A stretch of DNA of 64,000 nt from Williamsia muralis (GTDB lineage: Bacteria > Actinomycetota > Actinomycetes > Mycobacteriales > Mycobacteriaceae), in assembly GCF_002735905.1 (NCBI RefSeq), contig NZ_PEBD01000010.1, forward strand, positions 806,001 to 870,000, written 5' to 3'. The position numbers and the translations under genes were made by a program. How positions within the stretch are numbered: the first letter of the stretch is position 1; every line of letters begins with the position of its first letter. The notes beneath the pieces were generated by a model. That model made no database searches. It worked only from the letters and a program-made list of their open reading frames with translations, and was not told the origin of the DNA. Below are positions 44,596 through 54,400 of the stretch, one piece after another.

Positions 44596-45981
44596 TCAGC
44601 CGACCTCGGCCTGGTGGGTCTTGAACGATTGCTCGAGGATGCGGCAGTACTCGGTGATGTCGGGAAGCGACGCACGATCGGCCGTGATGGACACCGCGAG
44701 CTTGTCGGCCCGGTTCGTTATCACGTGAGCCAACGTCGATCCATTGGCCACGGTCTGGACCCCGAAACCGCCCACCACTTCCAGTCCGAAGATCTTTCGT
44801 CGTATCTGGGCACCGTTCACGTTGGTCACCACGATGTTGAACGCCGGGGAAGTGGAAGCCGACTTCGACTGCCGCCGCGAGAGAACCCCGAGGAGGCGCA
44901 GAAGTGGTGCGGGCATTGCGTCCACTACCGCGACGTCTGCCCGGGTCGCCTCCTCGGCGATGCGCTTCTTCTCCCGGCTCGTCTCGGCGGAGATCAACTG
45001 CACTCGCGTGGTGAGATCGGATTCGGCCGTCTGCAGATCAACCACCATCGGGACGAACTGGTTCGCCGAAGCGGACTCACGCATCGCGCGCGTCGACATC
45101 GGCACAAGCGCGGACATCGAGGACTTGGGGCGCTCACCCACCTGGGTCAGATAGCGATTGGTCGCCTCTCCGATGACGGACAGCATCAGGTCGTTGAGGG
45201 TTGCGCCGGCGACCCGCGACCGCAACTCGAGCACTTCTTGCAGATCGAGCATCACGCCGTCGGCGATACGTGGTCCCCGGAACGGTGCGTTGAACCGGAT
45301 GACCGGCCAACTGCGACGTTGCCCGGGCTCCGATGTCTTCGCCTGGTTCCGAGTCCGGCGGATTGTCGTTCCGCAGACACGGGCGAAGCGCCAGAAATGA
45401 GCTGGCAGGCCGATCAGCTCTCGCCGAGCCACCGCTGCCCGCGTTTCTCCGGCATCCCCGATGAGGCGGCCTGCTGCACGGATTTCGTCGGTGATCTCCA
45501 GGTCGCTGAACATGGTGGCCGTCAGGGTGCTGAACAACATCCCATCGAATGCGGCGTGGTGGTAGTGCAGCGCCACGAGTGTCGACAACCCGGTTTGATC
45601 CGGTGCGTCGGGGATGTCGGTCATGACATGCATCAGCCACAGCGGACGGGACGGGTCGAGTGGTGTGGCCGCGATGTCTGCCACCAGGTCTCGGGCCGCG
45701 GACCAATCCGTCACGTCATGGAACCGGACATGTGCGGCGGGGTCGAATGCTGGATCCGGCACCCAGTAGGGCAAGCCGACGTCGCCGGGGAGATGCATCA
45801 GTTTGCTGGTGAACAGATCCGACACATCGAGGCGTCCGCGTAACCAATCCACAGCGGCGGTGTGGTCGATCGTCAGCGGTAGCCCGTCGGGATTGGGCAT
45901 CAGGTACGACGACACGATGGTCGACGAGTTCACGTCGCCGAGATACAAGTAGGCGGCGTCACGTCCCGCGATCTGCTTCAT
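44596..45981 (-). CDS. Wax ester synthase/DGAT-like acyltransferase 2
   Basis: A 461-residue paralogue of the preceding gene, from ATG 45981 (MKQIAGRDAAYLYLGD); an ATG 15 codons upstream is possible. The catalytic motif is LHYHHAAFDGM and the NDLMLSVIGEATNRYL block is intact. The two proteins share order and spacing of all motifs and arose by tandem duplication. It lies 91 bases after the exporter permease stop on the same strand. Confidence 0.87.
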   Translation of the reverse strand: MKQIAGRDAAYLYLGDVNSSTIVSSYLMPNPDGLPLTIDHTAAVDWLRGRLDVSDLFTSKLMHLPGDVGLPYWVPDPAFDPAAHVRFHDVTDWSAARDLVADIAATPLDPSRPLWLMHVMTDIPDAPDQTGLSTLVALHYHHAAFDGMLFSTLTATMFSDLEITDEIRAAGRLIGDAGETRAAVARRELIGLPAHFWRFARVCGTTIRRTRNQAKTSEPGQRRSWPVIRFNAPFRGPRIADGVMLDLQEVLELRSRVAGATLNDLMLSVIGEATNRYLTQVGERPKSSMSALVPMSTRAMRESASANQFVPMVVDLQTAESDLTTRVQLISAETSREKKRIAEEATRADVAVVDAMPAPLLRLLGVLSRRQSKSASTSPAFNIVVTNVNGAQIRRKIFGLEVVGGFGVQTVANGSTLAHVITNRADKLAVSITADRASLPDITEYCRILEQSFKTHQAEVG

Positions 45982-46072
45982 CGCGTCGGTTTCGGTGGCA
46001 TAGGTGTTGATCGTAGGCAACAACACCCCAACTCGGCGGTTTTCGAACAGGCCAGACCGGCCGAGGGGACGG

Positions 46073-47404
46073 TCAGGTCCGCGAGGCTGCGGCTCGTCGG
46101 TACCCGCGCAGTGCCGGGTAGGCGAAGATCACGATCGCCCCCACCGCCCAGGCGATCGTCTTGATCAGACTGTCGGCCACCGGTCCACCGATGGCCAGCG
46201 CACGCATGGTCTCGATGGCACACGTCATGGGCTGGTTGCGGACCAGAGGCTGCAGGATCTCCGGATAGGCCTCGATCGGTGAGAACCCCGAATTGAAGAA
46301 CATCAAAAGGCTCGTGATGAGCGACATGATGGGGACCAGGGGGAGGTTCGATGCCGAAACCGCCAGTGTCAGAACGATCGTCGAGTAGGCCGCACCGTAG
46401 AGGAGGGCGACCCCGAAGATGCCGATTGCCGGCAGAACCCCTTGGTTGAAGCGCCATCCGATGGCCAGGCCCGCGGTTGTCAGGATCGCTGTACTGACCA
46501 GGATCCGGATCAGCTCGACATTGACCCGCGACGTCAGATCCGCCGCCCGGTGTACCGGTAGTACATAGAGGCGGGTCAGCAGTCCTGTTCGCCGCTCGCT
46601 GATCAGCCGGGTACCCACGGCGAGCGAGCCGAACATCGCCCCGACCAGGACAACCAGGGGCACCGTGCCGTACGCACTGTTCTGACCCGTGGCCTGTCCG
46701 ACGGCGTCTCCGAGGACAACCTTGAACATGACCATGCTCAACAGGGGGAACAGCATGCTCTGCATGAGGGTGAGCCGGTCCCGCGTCACGACGAGCAACT
46801 GCCGACCGGTGAGGATGCGGGCGTGCCGCAGGAACGCCTTGACGCCGCGTTCACTGGCGTCGGGGTGATCGGCAAATGCTGTCGCGAGGTCCTTGCGGTG
46901 ATCGCCCGCCGACTCCTGCTCGGCCGCGTCGACGGCCGCAGCAGCAGCGGCGATCTTCCGCACGTCCAGACGAACGGTCTGGGCCTGCTGGAGTTCGGCC
47001 GATACGTGGCTGGTGTCCAGAGCGCCCGGATCGGTGAACTGGGTGAGCTGCTGACCTCGGTATGCGGTGGCTCCCGCACGGCCCGACGGGCGAAGGACTG
47101 CTTGTTCGGCAGTCCAGTCCGCGGCTGCGGCACCAGGGGACAGAAGTGTCCACGGGCCGACAAAGGTCCGATTGCTGGCAGTGACCGGGGCGTCGTAGTC
47201 GCTCTGGTCCGCGTCGCCGCGGTCGAGTCGCTCGAATCGTGTGGTCGGGAGGTCGTCGGGACGGCTTCTGCGTCGCCCGGAGGGGGGCTGTTCGGTGCGC
47301 CACCAGTGCTGGAGTCCGGCTGCGTCGCCGTCGCCCCGGTGCCGGGGCCGACGGGGCACCACAGGTACCTGCGGCTCCTGCGGCGAACGTTTGTCTTCGC
47401 TCAA
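46073..47404 (-). CDS. ABC-2 type permease (DrrC-like) with long hydrophilic N-terminus
   Basis: The last 260 residues are a normal DrrC-like permease with six membrane helices (MLFPLLSMVMFKVVLGD, YGTVPLVVLVGAMFGSL, MFFNSGFSPIEAYPEILQPL). The frame is open 180 codons further upstream, to a TTG at 47404 that overlaps the preceding permease stop (TTGA). That would give 443 residues with a charged, apparently disordered N-terminal region. A GTG at 46973 would give a 300-residue protein closer to family length. Codon use in the extension looks coding to the eye. It forms the exporter with the DrrB- and DrrA-like genes. Confidence 0.8.
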   Translation of the reverse strand: MSEDKRSPQEPQVPVVPRRPRHRGDGDAAGLQHWWRTEQPPSGRRRSRPDDLPTTRFERLDRGDADQSDYDAPVTASNRTFVGPWTLLSPGAAAADWTAEQAVLRPSGRAGATAYRGQQLTQFTDPGALDTSHVSAELQQAQTVRLDVRKIAAAAAAVDAAEQESAGDHRKDLATAFADHPDASERGVKAFLRHARILTGRQLLVVTRDRLTLMQSMLFPLLSMVMFKVVLGDAVGQATGQNSAYGTVPLVVLVGAMFGSLAVGTRLISERRTGLLTRLYVLPVHRAADLTSRVNVELIRILVSTAILTTAGLAIGWRFNQGVLPAIGIFGVALLYGAAYSTIVLTLAVSASNLPLVPIMSLITSLLMFFNSGFSPIEAYPEILQPLVRNQPMTCAIETMRALAIGGPVADSLIKTIAWAVGAIVIFAYPALRGYRRAAASRT

Positions 47405-48213
47405 CGTCGGCTGCTCCGAATCATCACCCAGGCCCCGCCGATGATGGCGACGACCACAACCCCTGTGGCCCACAAGATCGAGGGCAACGCGAGACGCAGG
47501 GTCACCTCACCGCCGTCGAATCCCCGCATCAGTTCGGTGAATTGAGAGATCGGCTGATTGCGTGCGAATGGTCTGATCCACTCGGGGAATCGTTCTTCCG
47601 GGACAAATCCGGTGGAGAGCATTCCAAGGATCAACTGCGGTAGGGCGAGGGCCTGGCTGGTGGCCTGCGGGTTTCGCGACAGGGCGCCGATCGTGTCGGC
47701 GCCGAACGCCAGGATGATGCCGACGACAAGGGCGACGCCGAGGAACCCCGCGAAATTGAGCAGACCCGACTCCGGTCTCCACCCGATCACCAGCCCGGAG
47801 ATGATGGCCCAGCACAACGAGATGATGAGCAGTACGACGTTCGCGGCCAGCCTGGCCATGAGTGGTACCAGAATGTTCACCGGCATGCTCCGCAGCCGGT
47901 TGCTCAACCCGAGGCTGCCGTCGGTGGCGGCCCGCATCGCAGCGGAGGTGGCCACGAATCCCACGGACTGCAAGCAGATCACCGGCATGAGGAACTGGGC
48001 ATAGTCCATCCCGGGGTACAGATCCATGATCGTCCGCAGCGGGACATAGAAGCAGACGGTCAGCAGTACCGGCGAGACGATGCACAGAAGGAATTGCCCT
48101 TCGCGGGCCATCCCTCGGAGAGACCGGTTGGTGAGGGCCAGCCACTGCTGTCCGGGATGCACCGAACGATCGCTCCCGGAGGACACGACCCGATCCGGGG
48201 TCAGCGTCGTCAT
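47401..48213 (-). CDS. ABC-2 type permease (DrrB-like)
   Basis: A 270-residue permease with six predicted membrane helices. The late block GFVPEERFPEWIRPFARNQP is the ABC-2 signature. Its ATG overlaps the stop of the ATPase gene by four bases. With the neighbouring permease it forms the membrane part of a DrrABC-type exporter, a system often placed beside polyketide or NRPS genes to export lipids or lipopeptides. Confidence 0.9.
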   Translation of the reverse strand: MTTLTPDRVVSSGSDRSVHPGQQWLALTNRSLRGMAREGQFLLCIVSPVLLTVCFYVPLRTIMDLYPGMDYAQFLMPVICLQSVGFVATSAAMRAATDGSLGLSNRLRSMPVNILVPLMARLAANVVLLIISLCWAIISGLVIGWRPESGLLNFAGFLGVALVVGIILAFGADTIGALSRNPQATSQALALPQLILGMLSTGFVPEERFPEWIRPFARNQPISQFTELMRGFDGGEVTLRLALPSILWATGVVVVAIIGGAWVMIRSSRR

Positions 48214-49310
48214 CGGCGGTCCCGGGCTGCCGTGGCGGGAGACGTCGCCTCGGGGGAGCCGCCGGTCGGCGACTCGGTCAGCTTCAGGAACACGTCGTCC
48301 AGCGACGGACGACGGAGACCGACGTCGGTGAGTTCGATGCGGGCGGCGTCGGTGCGGCGCACGATCTCCACGAGTGTCTGCGTCGCGTTGATCGCGGGCA
48401 TCGTTAACGAGGTTCGCGACATGTCGATGCGGATCTGGTCCGGTGGAACCATGTCGGCCAAGAGTTGCTTGAGCTGCTTGAGGTCGTCGGGATAGCTGGG
48501 GATCACCTCGCAGAAGGTGCCGCCGACCTCTTCCTTCAGCGCAGAAGCCGTGCCCTCGGCGATCACGCGCCCCTTGTCGATGACAACGATCCGGTCGCTG
48601 AGGAGGTCGGCCTCTTCCAGGTATTGAGTGGTGAGCAGCGTGGTGATGCCCTGATCGCGCAGCGACGTCACGATGTTCCAGACATCCTGGCGGCTTCGCG
48701 GGTCCAGGCCAGTGGTCGGTTCGTCGAGGAAGACCACCTCCGGCCGGACGACCAGACCGCAGGCGATGTCGATACGCCGCCGCATTCCGCCGGAGAACTT
48801 CCCCACTCGCCTCGACGCAGCCTCCACGAGATTGAACGCCTCGAGGAGTTCGTCGGCGCGGCCGTTCGCCTCGCGTTTGCGCAATCCCATCAGCCTGCCG
48901 AACAAGATGAGGTTCTCGCGTCCGGTGAGAGATTCGTCAAGGGCGGCGAACTGCCCGGTCAGCATGATCGACTTGCGGACCGACGCGCGATCCTTGACCA
49001 CGTCGAAACCGGCGATCGAGGCGCTGCCGCCGTCGGGGGTCAACAGAGTCGCCAGCATGTTGACGGTTGTGGTCTTCCCGGCGCCGTTCGGCCCCAGGAG
49101 CCCGAGCACCGTGCCGGTCGGCACCTGGAAACTGATGCCGTCGACGGCGGTGAAATCACCGAATGTCTTGACCAGGTCGTTTGCCACCACACTGTGCTGT
49201 AGCCGGCCGCCGCCGACCGGCTGCTGGTAGGTGGACGGAGCGCCCGAGGAGGCTCGTACGCCGTCCTGGTCGTCGCTGTTCTGCGTAACTCGGCCCCGCC
49301 TCGCCTGCAT
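48210..49310 (-). CDS. ABC transporter ATPase (DrrA-like)
   Basis: A 366-residue ATPase from ATG 49310: Walker A GPNGAGKTTTVNML, signature FSGGMRRRIDIA, Walker B VVFLDEPTTGLDPRSR and the H-loop equivalent TTQYLEEADLLSD. The glutamine-histidine variation LLTTQYL is typical of DrrA relatives. About 40 unstructured N-terminal residues precede the domain. It heads the minus-strand operon drrA-drrB-drrC-acyltransferases-glycosyltransferase and is divergent from the NRPS side. Confidence 0.93.
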   Translation of the reverse strand: MQARRGRVTQNSDDQDGVRASSGAPSTYQQPVGGGRLQHSVVANDLVKTFGDFTAVDGISFQVPTGTVLGLLGPNGAGKTTTVNMLATLLTPDGGSASIAGFDVVKDRASVRKSIMLTGQFAALDESLTGRENLILFGRLMGLRKREANGRADELLEAFNLVEAASRRVGKFSGGMRRRIDIACGLVVRPEVVFLDEPTTGLDPRSRQDVWNIVTSLRDQGITTLLTTQYLEEADLLSDRIVVIDKGRVIAEGTASALKEEVGGTFCEVIPSYPDDLKQLKQLLADMVPPDQIRIDMSRTSLTMPAINATQTLVEIVRRTDAARIELTDVGLRRPSLDDVFLKLTESPTGGSPEATSPATAARDRR

Positions 49311-49567
49311 GTCCGTCCCGTCATCGTCATGGTCGCCATGGCGACGCGATCACACCTGATGATTCGTTACGAACCTATCGCACCCAACGGGCCGTAACGC
49401 TACGGCTCGACGCAGCGATATCGTCCGTATGAATGGAATGTTGGGCAATTGGTATTCAATGGCCTGACAATGGCTATGCTTTGGTGACCTGGACGGGGCT
49501 ATTGCAGGGATCCGACGAATTGCACGGGAAGAACGCATTCGGCGCACGTTTTGAGAGGGAGGGCGTT
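49311..49567. promoter_or_regulatory. Divergent promoter region between exporter operon and NRPS-side genes
   Basis: These 257 bases separate the exporter ATPase (minus) from the first small NRPS-side gene (plus). It is visibly less GC-rich around 49420-49485. TATGCT at 49475-49480 is a possible -10 for the plus strand, with GTATTC 17 bases upstream; neither is strong. GGGAGG at 49557-49562 is the ribosome-binding site of the plus-strand gene. No inverted repeat stands out. Confidence 0.35.
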
Positions 49568-49927
49568 GTGGTACTGCAGCTCCGCCGTTATGGCAAGGGG
49601 TCGTCGGCCCGATCCGACGCACGCGGCTCTCGTAACCGAGAGGATCGCACACTCACGCAACTCGTGATGGCGGCTGCCGATATCGGCCGCGATCGACCGG
49701 CAGTGGTGGGCCAGGGTTATGCGGTGAACTTCGGCGAACTCAAGGGACGGGCGCAGGGTGCCGCAATCGCGATGGCGAGCGAAGCGGTGGATGATTCCGC
49801 CCTCACCGTCGCGCTCATGACTTCCGTACCCGGGCTGGCGGTGTCGGGCCCGCGCGGCCTCGCCGATACGCTTGCCGGGATACGCATACAGGCAATGATG
49901 GTTCTCGCGGAAGCCGAACTGGTCTGA
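49568..49927 (+). CDS. Small protein resembling the N-terminal piece of an adenylation domain (copy 1)
   Basis: A 119-residue protein from GTG 49568. Residues 28-115 resemble the first 90 residues of NRPS adenylation domains: RDRPAVV, NFGELK (the YxEL site) and DDSALTVALMTSVPGLAV. All catalytic A-domain motifs are absent, and the protein stops where the first Rossmann-like lobe would continue. A matching unit is encoded after mbtH (50518-50967) and another is embedded in the NRPS (60581-60870). I do not recognise the family. A structural or docking role for the NRPS is a guess. The upstream part of the open frame (to 49433) lacks a ribosome-binding site. Confidence 0.7.
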   Translation: MVLQLRRYGKGSSARSDARGSRNREDRTLTQLVMAAADIGRDRPAVVGQGYAVNFGELKGRAQGAAIAMASEAVDDSALTVALMTSVPGLAVSGPRGLADTLAGIRIQAMMVLAEAELV

Positions 49928-50035
49928 TCTGCTGTCCGCCGGCAGTCTGTGCACCCCATGCGGGGTACGGGCCGCCGGCGGTGGTGTGTGTCGACCGTGG
50001 TGCACGCGTAACCGAAACAGGAGAAGGGTCCGCTC

Positions 50036-50257
50036 ATGAGCAATCCATTCGACGACGAAGACGGCCGGTTCTTTGTGCTGGTCAACGACGAGAACCAGCA
50101 TTCGCTGTGGCCGACATTCGCCGACATCCCGGCCGGCTGGAACAAGGTCTTCGGTGAGGCATCGCGCGCCGAGTGCCTCGACTACGTGAACGAGCACTGG
50201 ACTGACCTGCGCCCGAAGAGCCTGATCGAGGCCATGGAGGCCGATTCTCAGCAGTAG
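50036..50257 (+). CDS. mbtH: MbtH-like protein
   Basis: A 73-residue MbtH-family protein from ATG 50036. The conserved set is complete: [28 protein letters not shown] and SL. MbtH proteins bind and activate NRPS adenylation domains. It is flanked by two small adenylation-like proteins and lies 1.1 kb upstream of the giant NRPS, in the same direction. The three tryptophans typical of the family are present. Confidence 0.97.
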   Translation: MSNPFDDEDGRFFVLVNDENQHSLWPTFADIPAGWNKVFGEASRAECLDYVNEHWTDLRPKSLIEAMEADSQQ

Positions 50258-50517
50258 GTGTTCGCCGCGGGCCTGCGGACATACCACCGTAAGGATCATG
50301 GTGTCTGTCCGAAACACGCGATGACAATGACACGAATTCGCATCGAATGTTTCATTTTTGATGCCTGCTGCGCGCCCATCTGCGCTGGTCAGAGACCTTG
50401 AGCCCGAGGTGTGTCATAGATCACACCTGGATCTTGTAACAGCTGGAATACTTCCCTTCCCTTACTGCCCGGGTACTGTGAATATTAGCTACGCCGACCC
50501 ATTGAGGGTCGAGGCAG
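50258..50517 (+). promoter_or_regulatory. Intergenic region upstream of the second small adenylation-like gene
   Basis: The 260 bases are comparatively AT-rich between 50330 and 50500. AATATTAGCT (50481-50490) and TGTAACAGC-like sequence are possible promoter elements. GAGGGTCGAGGC just before ATG 50518 gives a weak ribosome-binding site. A separate promoter here would allow the small protein and NRPS to be expressed independently of mbtH. Confidence 0.35.
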
Positions 50518-50967
50518 ATGCACAGGGTTGGTGAGCAGATGGCTATTTCAACGATTCGGCCGCAACAGCGGGCTATGGCGCCTTCATCTCAGAGGGTGGA
50601 CCTGCCTGCCGCGGTGGGCGAGATCACTCGAGTGACCCCTGACCGGGTGGTCGTTCGGTACAGATCGCGTGCGCTGACGTACCGCGACCTCACCGGTGCG
50701 ATCAATCTGATGATGCCGGTCACCCGGAACCAGTACATGGACGACAGATCCGCTGTCGTCGCCGCGATCTTCGCGGGTATCCCGGCTCTCGGTGCAGAAA
50801 CCGATGGATCGGTTGTCGCCACAATCGTCGACGATGCACTTGCTCAGATCCGCGGTGACTTCGACGAACTGCACACCGCGACGGCACCGCCCCAGCAGCG
50901 TGTCACCGCCGGGCGAACGAGTGAGATCGACCTCCGTGTGATCGCCAGCAGGCTCGCCGGCGGGTAG
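50518..50967 (+). CDS. Small protein resembling the N-terminal piece of an adenylation domain (copy 2)
   Basis: A 149-residue protein from ATG 50518 (ATG 50539 is possible). Residues 28-116 again look like the start of an A domain: TPDRVVVRYRSRALTYRDL is the classic entry motif, followed by DDRSAVVAAIFAGIPALGA, which aligns with copy 1 and the NRPS insert. No ATP-binding or A5-A10 motif exists. The C-terminal 30 residues are unique. Function unknown; its placement between mbtH and the NRPS argues for a role in that assembly line. Confidence 0.7.
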   Translation: MHRVGEQMAISTIRPQQRAMAPSSQRVDLPAAVGEITRVTPDRVVVRYRSRALTYRDLTGAINLMMPVTRNQYMDDRSAVVAAIFAGIPALGAETDGSVVATIVDDALAQIRGDFDELHTATAPPQQRVTAGRTSEIDLRVIASRLAGG

Positions 50968-51403
50968 TTCGGCGCCGCCGGCCCTCGCGGCCCCTCAGTA
51001 TTCGACTCCGGCCCCCTCGCACGCACACCGCGTACGAGGGGGCCGGACTCGTCGGTGCTGGTGACAGTCACCGATCGAACGTCAGCGATGGTGCGCCGGG
51101 CCTGGTCTATACTTGATTGCGCTGCCGGAGACGCCCGGCCGACTCGCCAGAACCGCGGTGTCGAGCTGATCCGGGCCGCTGGAGCATCGGTGTAACGGCT
51201 ATGACAATCTGGTCGATAGGTCACAGAAAGGCATGCCATTCGAGTGGCAGATATCTGCGACTCGCCTGCGTGGTTACTGTCTAAACGACCACTTGCGGGT
51301 TGAATGTGAACAACGAAGACACCGCGATTACATTTCGCAGATACAAGTATTCATCGTCACTGAGGCCGAGGCGAGCAAGGGTTCGAGATTGGAGCGGCAA
51401 ACT
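50968..51403 (+). promoter_or_regulatory. Long leader/promoter region of the NRPS gene
   Basis: These 436 bases hold no gene I can support. TATACT at 51108-51113 is a good -10 hexamer, without an obvious -35. This would give a leader of nearly 290 bases. Its 3' half (51220-51360) is AT-richer than the surroundings. The hairpin at 51007-51047 lies upstream of the -10, so it more likely ends the preceding transcript. GGAG at 51391-51394 serves the TTG start. Confidence 0.4.
51007..51047 (+). terminator. Strong hairpin, probable terminator lacking a T run
   Basis: TCCGGCCCCCTCG and CGAGGGGGCCGGA form a perfect 13-bp stem around a 15-base loop, 40 bases after the small adenylation-like gene. No T run follows. 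Hairpin-only terminators are common in high-GC actinobacteria; an attenuator is the alternative. Confidence 0.6.
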
Positions 51404-54400
51404 TTGAGTGCTGGCCGTTCAGACGTACCAGCAGATGCGCCCGGCGACCCTTTTGAGCTGTCGGCGGCGCAGCGTGGGATCTGGTTCGCCCAGCAGAGTC
51501 TGGGCGAGGTCGCGATCAACATCGCCCAGTACGTGGAGCTGGTCGGCCCGGTAGACATCGATACCCTCACCCGGGCGTCGCAGTTCGTCGGCCGCGAGAT
51601 GGGATCGGGATACCTCGGCCTCGTCGAAACAGACGGTCTGCCCTTGCAGCGTGTGGACGGCAGCATCGATGACACCATCGAGTTCGTCGACCTGGTCGAT
51701 TCCCCCGATGCCGAGACCGCGGCGCAGACGTGGATGCGCGACGAGTACCGCCGCCCGATTGATCTCCTGCGGGACCGGCTGACCGTCAGCGCCCTGCTGC
51801 GCATCAGCCCCGACCACTATTACTGGTACATCCGCACCCATCACATCGCTCTCGACGGCTTCGGCGCGATGGCGATGGTGACGCGCATCGCCGAGGTGTA
51901 CACAGCCCTTGCTTCGGGTGCCGAGATCCCGCCCGCCAAGGGTGCGGCCTTGCCCGAGATCATCGCCGACGAACGGCGTTACCGGGAATCGGACCGATTC
52001 GTCAAGGACCGCGAGTACTGGGCAGAGCGAACGGCGGATCTGCCTGCCGCGCTTTCGCTGTCGCAGCAACGTGCGGTCCCGGGTGAGTTCTCGCGACTGG
52101 CTTCGTCCACGCTTCCCGACGACACCGCTGCGCTGCTCGACGAGGCGGCCCGCGATGCGTCGGGCAGCTCGGCGCCCGCGGTGATCGCGGCGTTTGCGGC
52201 CTACCTCGCACGGATGACCGACAGCGAAGACGTGGTCCTGAGCCTCCCGGTCTCGGCTCGCAACACGGCCAAGCTCCGCCGGGCCGGGGGAATGGTGTCC
52301 AACATCGTTCCGATGCGTCTGACCGTCACCCCGTCGACCACCATCGCCGATCTGGTCCGCACCGTCCAGACCGAGCTGACGGGAGCTCTCCGGCGGCAGT
52401 TGTACCGGCACGAAGACATGCGGCGCGACATCGGACAGGGCACGGGACAACGAGGCCTGTTCGGGCCGTCGGTGAACCTCATGATGTTCCACCCGGTGTT
52501 GCAGCTCGGCGACGTCGTCGGTCATCTGCACGTCCTGACCACCGGGCCCGTCGAAGACCTGTCCATGAACCTCTATCCCGGGGTTCAGGGATCGAATCTG
52601 CGTGTCGACTTCGAAGCCAACCCGCAGACGTACGCCGACGAGGACCTGCAGCGGCACCACCGTAGGTTCACCGACTTCCTCGCCCAGATGTTGCGGGCCG
52701 CCCCTGAGACGCCCGTCGGTGCGCTCAATCTCGGTTCACCAGCCGAGATCGCCGCCACGATGGTCCAGTGGAACTCCACGGAACATCCGGTGGCGTCGCA
52801 CGACCTCATCGAGATGTGGAACCGGCAACTCGCCGCGCGACCTGATGCGATTGCGGTGGTCGACGGCGACCGCCGCTTCACTTTCGCCGAGTTCGATGCG
52901 TGGACGAACAAGCTCGCTCGTCACCTGATCGGCGTCGGCGTCGGCCCGGAGGTCCGCGTGGGTGTTGCGCTCCGGCGCTCCGGCGAGATGTTGGCCGCGC
53001 TGTACGCCGTCCTCAAGGCCGGCGGCGCCTACGTGCCGATCGATCCCGACCATCCCAGCTCGCGTATCTCCGATGTTCTGCAGACCGCCGAACCACTCTG
53101 CGTCTTCATCGCGGACTCTGATCATGCCGTCGTCGACCTCGGCGCGACCGCCACGGTGGATCTGCATGAGTTGGATCTTGATTCACTGCCCGGCGGCCAG
53201 GTCGACGACGCCGAGCGCATCGCGCCGCTGCGCCCTTCCTCGTTGGCCTACGTACTGTTCACCTCGGGGTCGACCGGCAAGCCCAAGGGTGTGGCCGTAC
53301 CCCATCGCAGCGTCGTCAACCAGTTGGATTGGCTCGCAGGGCATTACGAGATCGGGTCGAACGACGTCATCTTGCAGAAGACGCCGACCACCTTCGATGT
53401 GTCGGTGTGGGAGCTGTTCGCCCCCACTGTCGGGGCCAGACTTGTCATCGCCGAGCCGGACGGCCACCTCGATCCCGAGTACCTGGCCGGTGTGATCGCG
53501 TCCGAGGGGGTCACGGCCACCTCGTTCGTTCCTTCGATGCTCCAGCTCTTCCTCGGTGAGATCGGCCGGATCGAGCCTGGCTCGCTGCGTTTGCTCTTGG
53601 TCGCCGGCGAAGCGTTCCCGGCCAAGCTCGCGGCTCAGTCGCACCAGGCCCTGCCCGGTGTGCAGATCGAGAACTTGTACGGCCCAACCGAATTCACTGT
53701 GCACGCGACGTATTCGGCGGTCGACGCCGAGTCGGTGCACACCGTGCCGATCGGACGCGCGGTGTGGAACTGCCGGGCATGGGTGCTCGACCGCAGGTTG
53801 CGGCCCTGTGTGATCGGTGCGGTCGGTGAGCTGTACCTGTCCGGCGCGCAGGTCGCCCGCGGGTACCTCGGTCGTCCGGACCTGACCGCCGAACGTTTTG
53901 TTCCCTGCGTGTTCGGCCCGGACGGTTCGGTCATGTACCGGACCGGGGATCTCGTGCGCTGGTCGGCCGACGGGTCGCTGGAGTACGTGGGCCGTAGCGA
54001 CTTCCAGGTCAAGGTCCGTGGCCTCAGGATCGAGCTCGGCGAGATCGAATCCGCTGTGCTGGCTGACGATTCGGTCCGCGAGACCGTGGTCGTGGTGCAC
54101 CACAGTACCCACGGCCAGCGTCTGGTCGCGTACGTGGTGGGCAGCGGTATCGACACCGCTCAATTGATGAACACCGTGCGCGCCCGGGTGCCCGAGTACA
54201 TGGTTCCGGACGCGATCGTCGAACTCCCGCAGATGCCGCTCGGTGCCAGCGGTAAGATCGACCGAAAAGCACTGCCGGAACCCGATTTCAGTGCTCAGAC
54301 CGTGACGTTCCGTCCGCCGACCACCGACAAGGAACGTGCGATCACCGACCTGGTCGCCGACCTGCTCGGTCAGCCCCGTGTCGGACTCGACGACTCGTTC

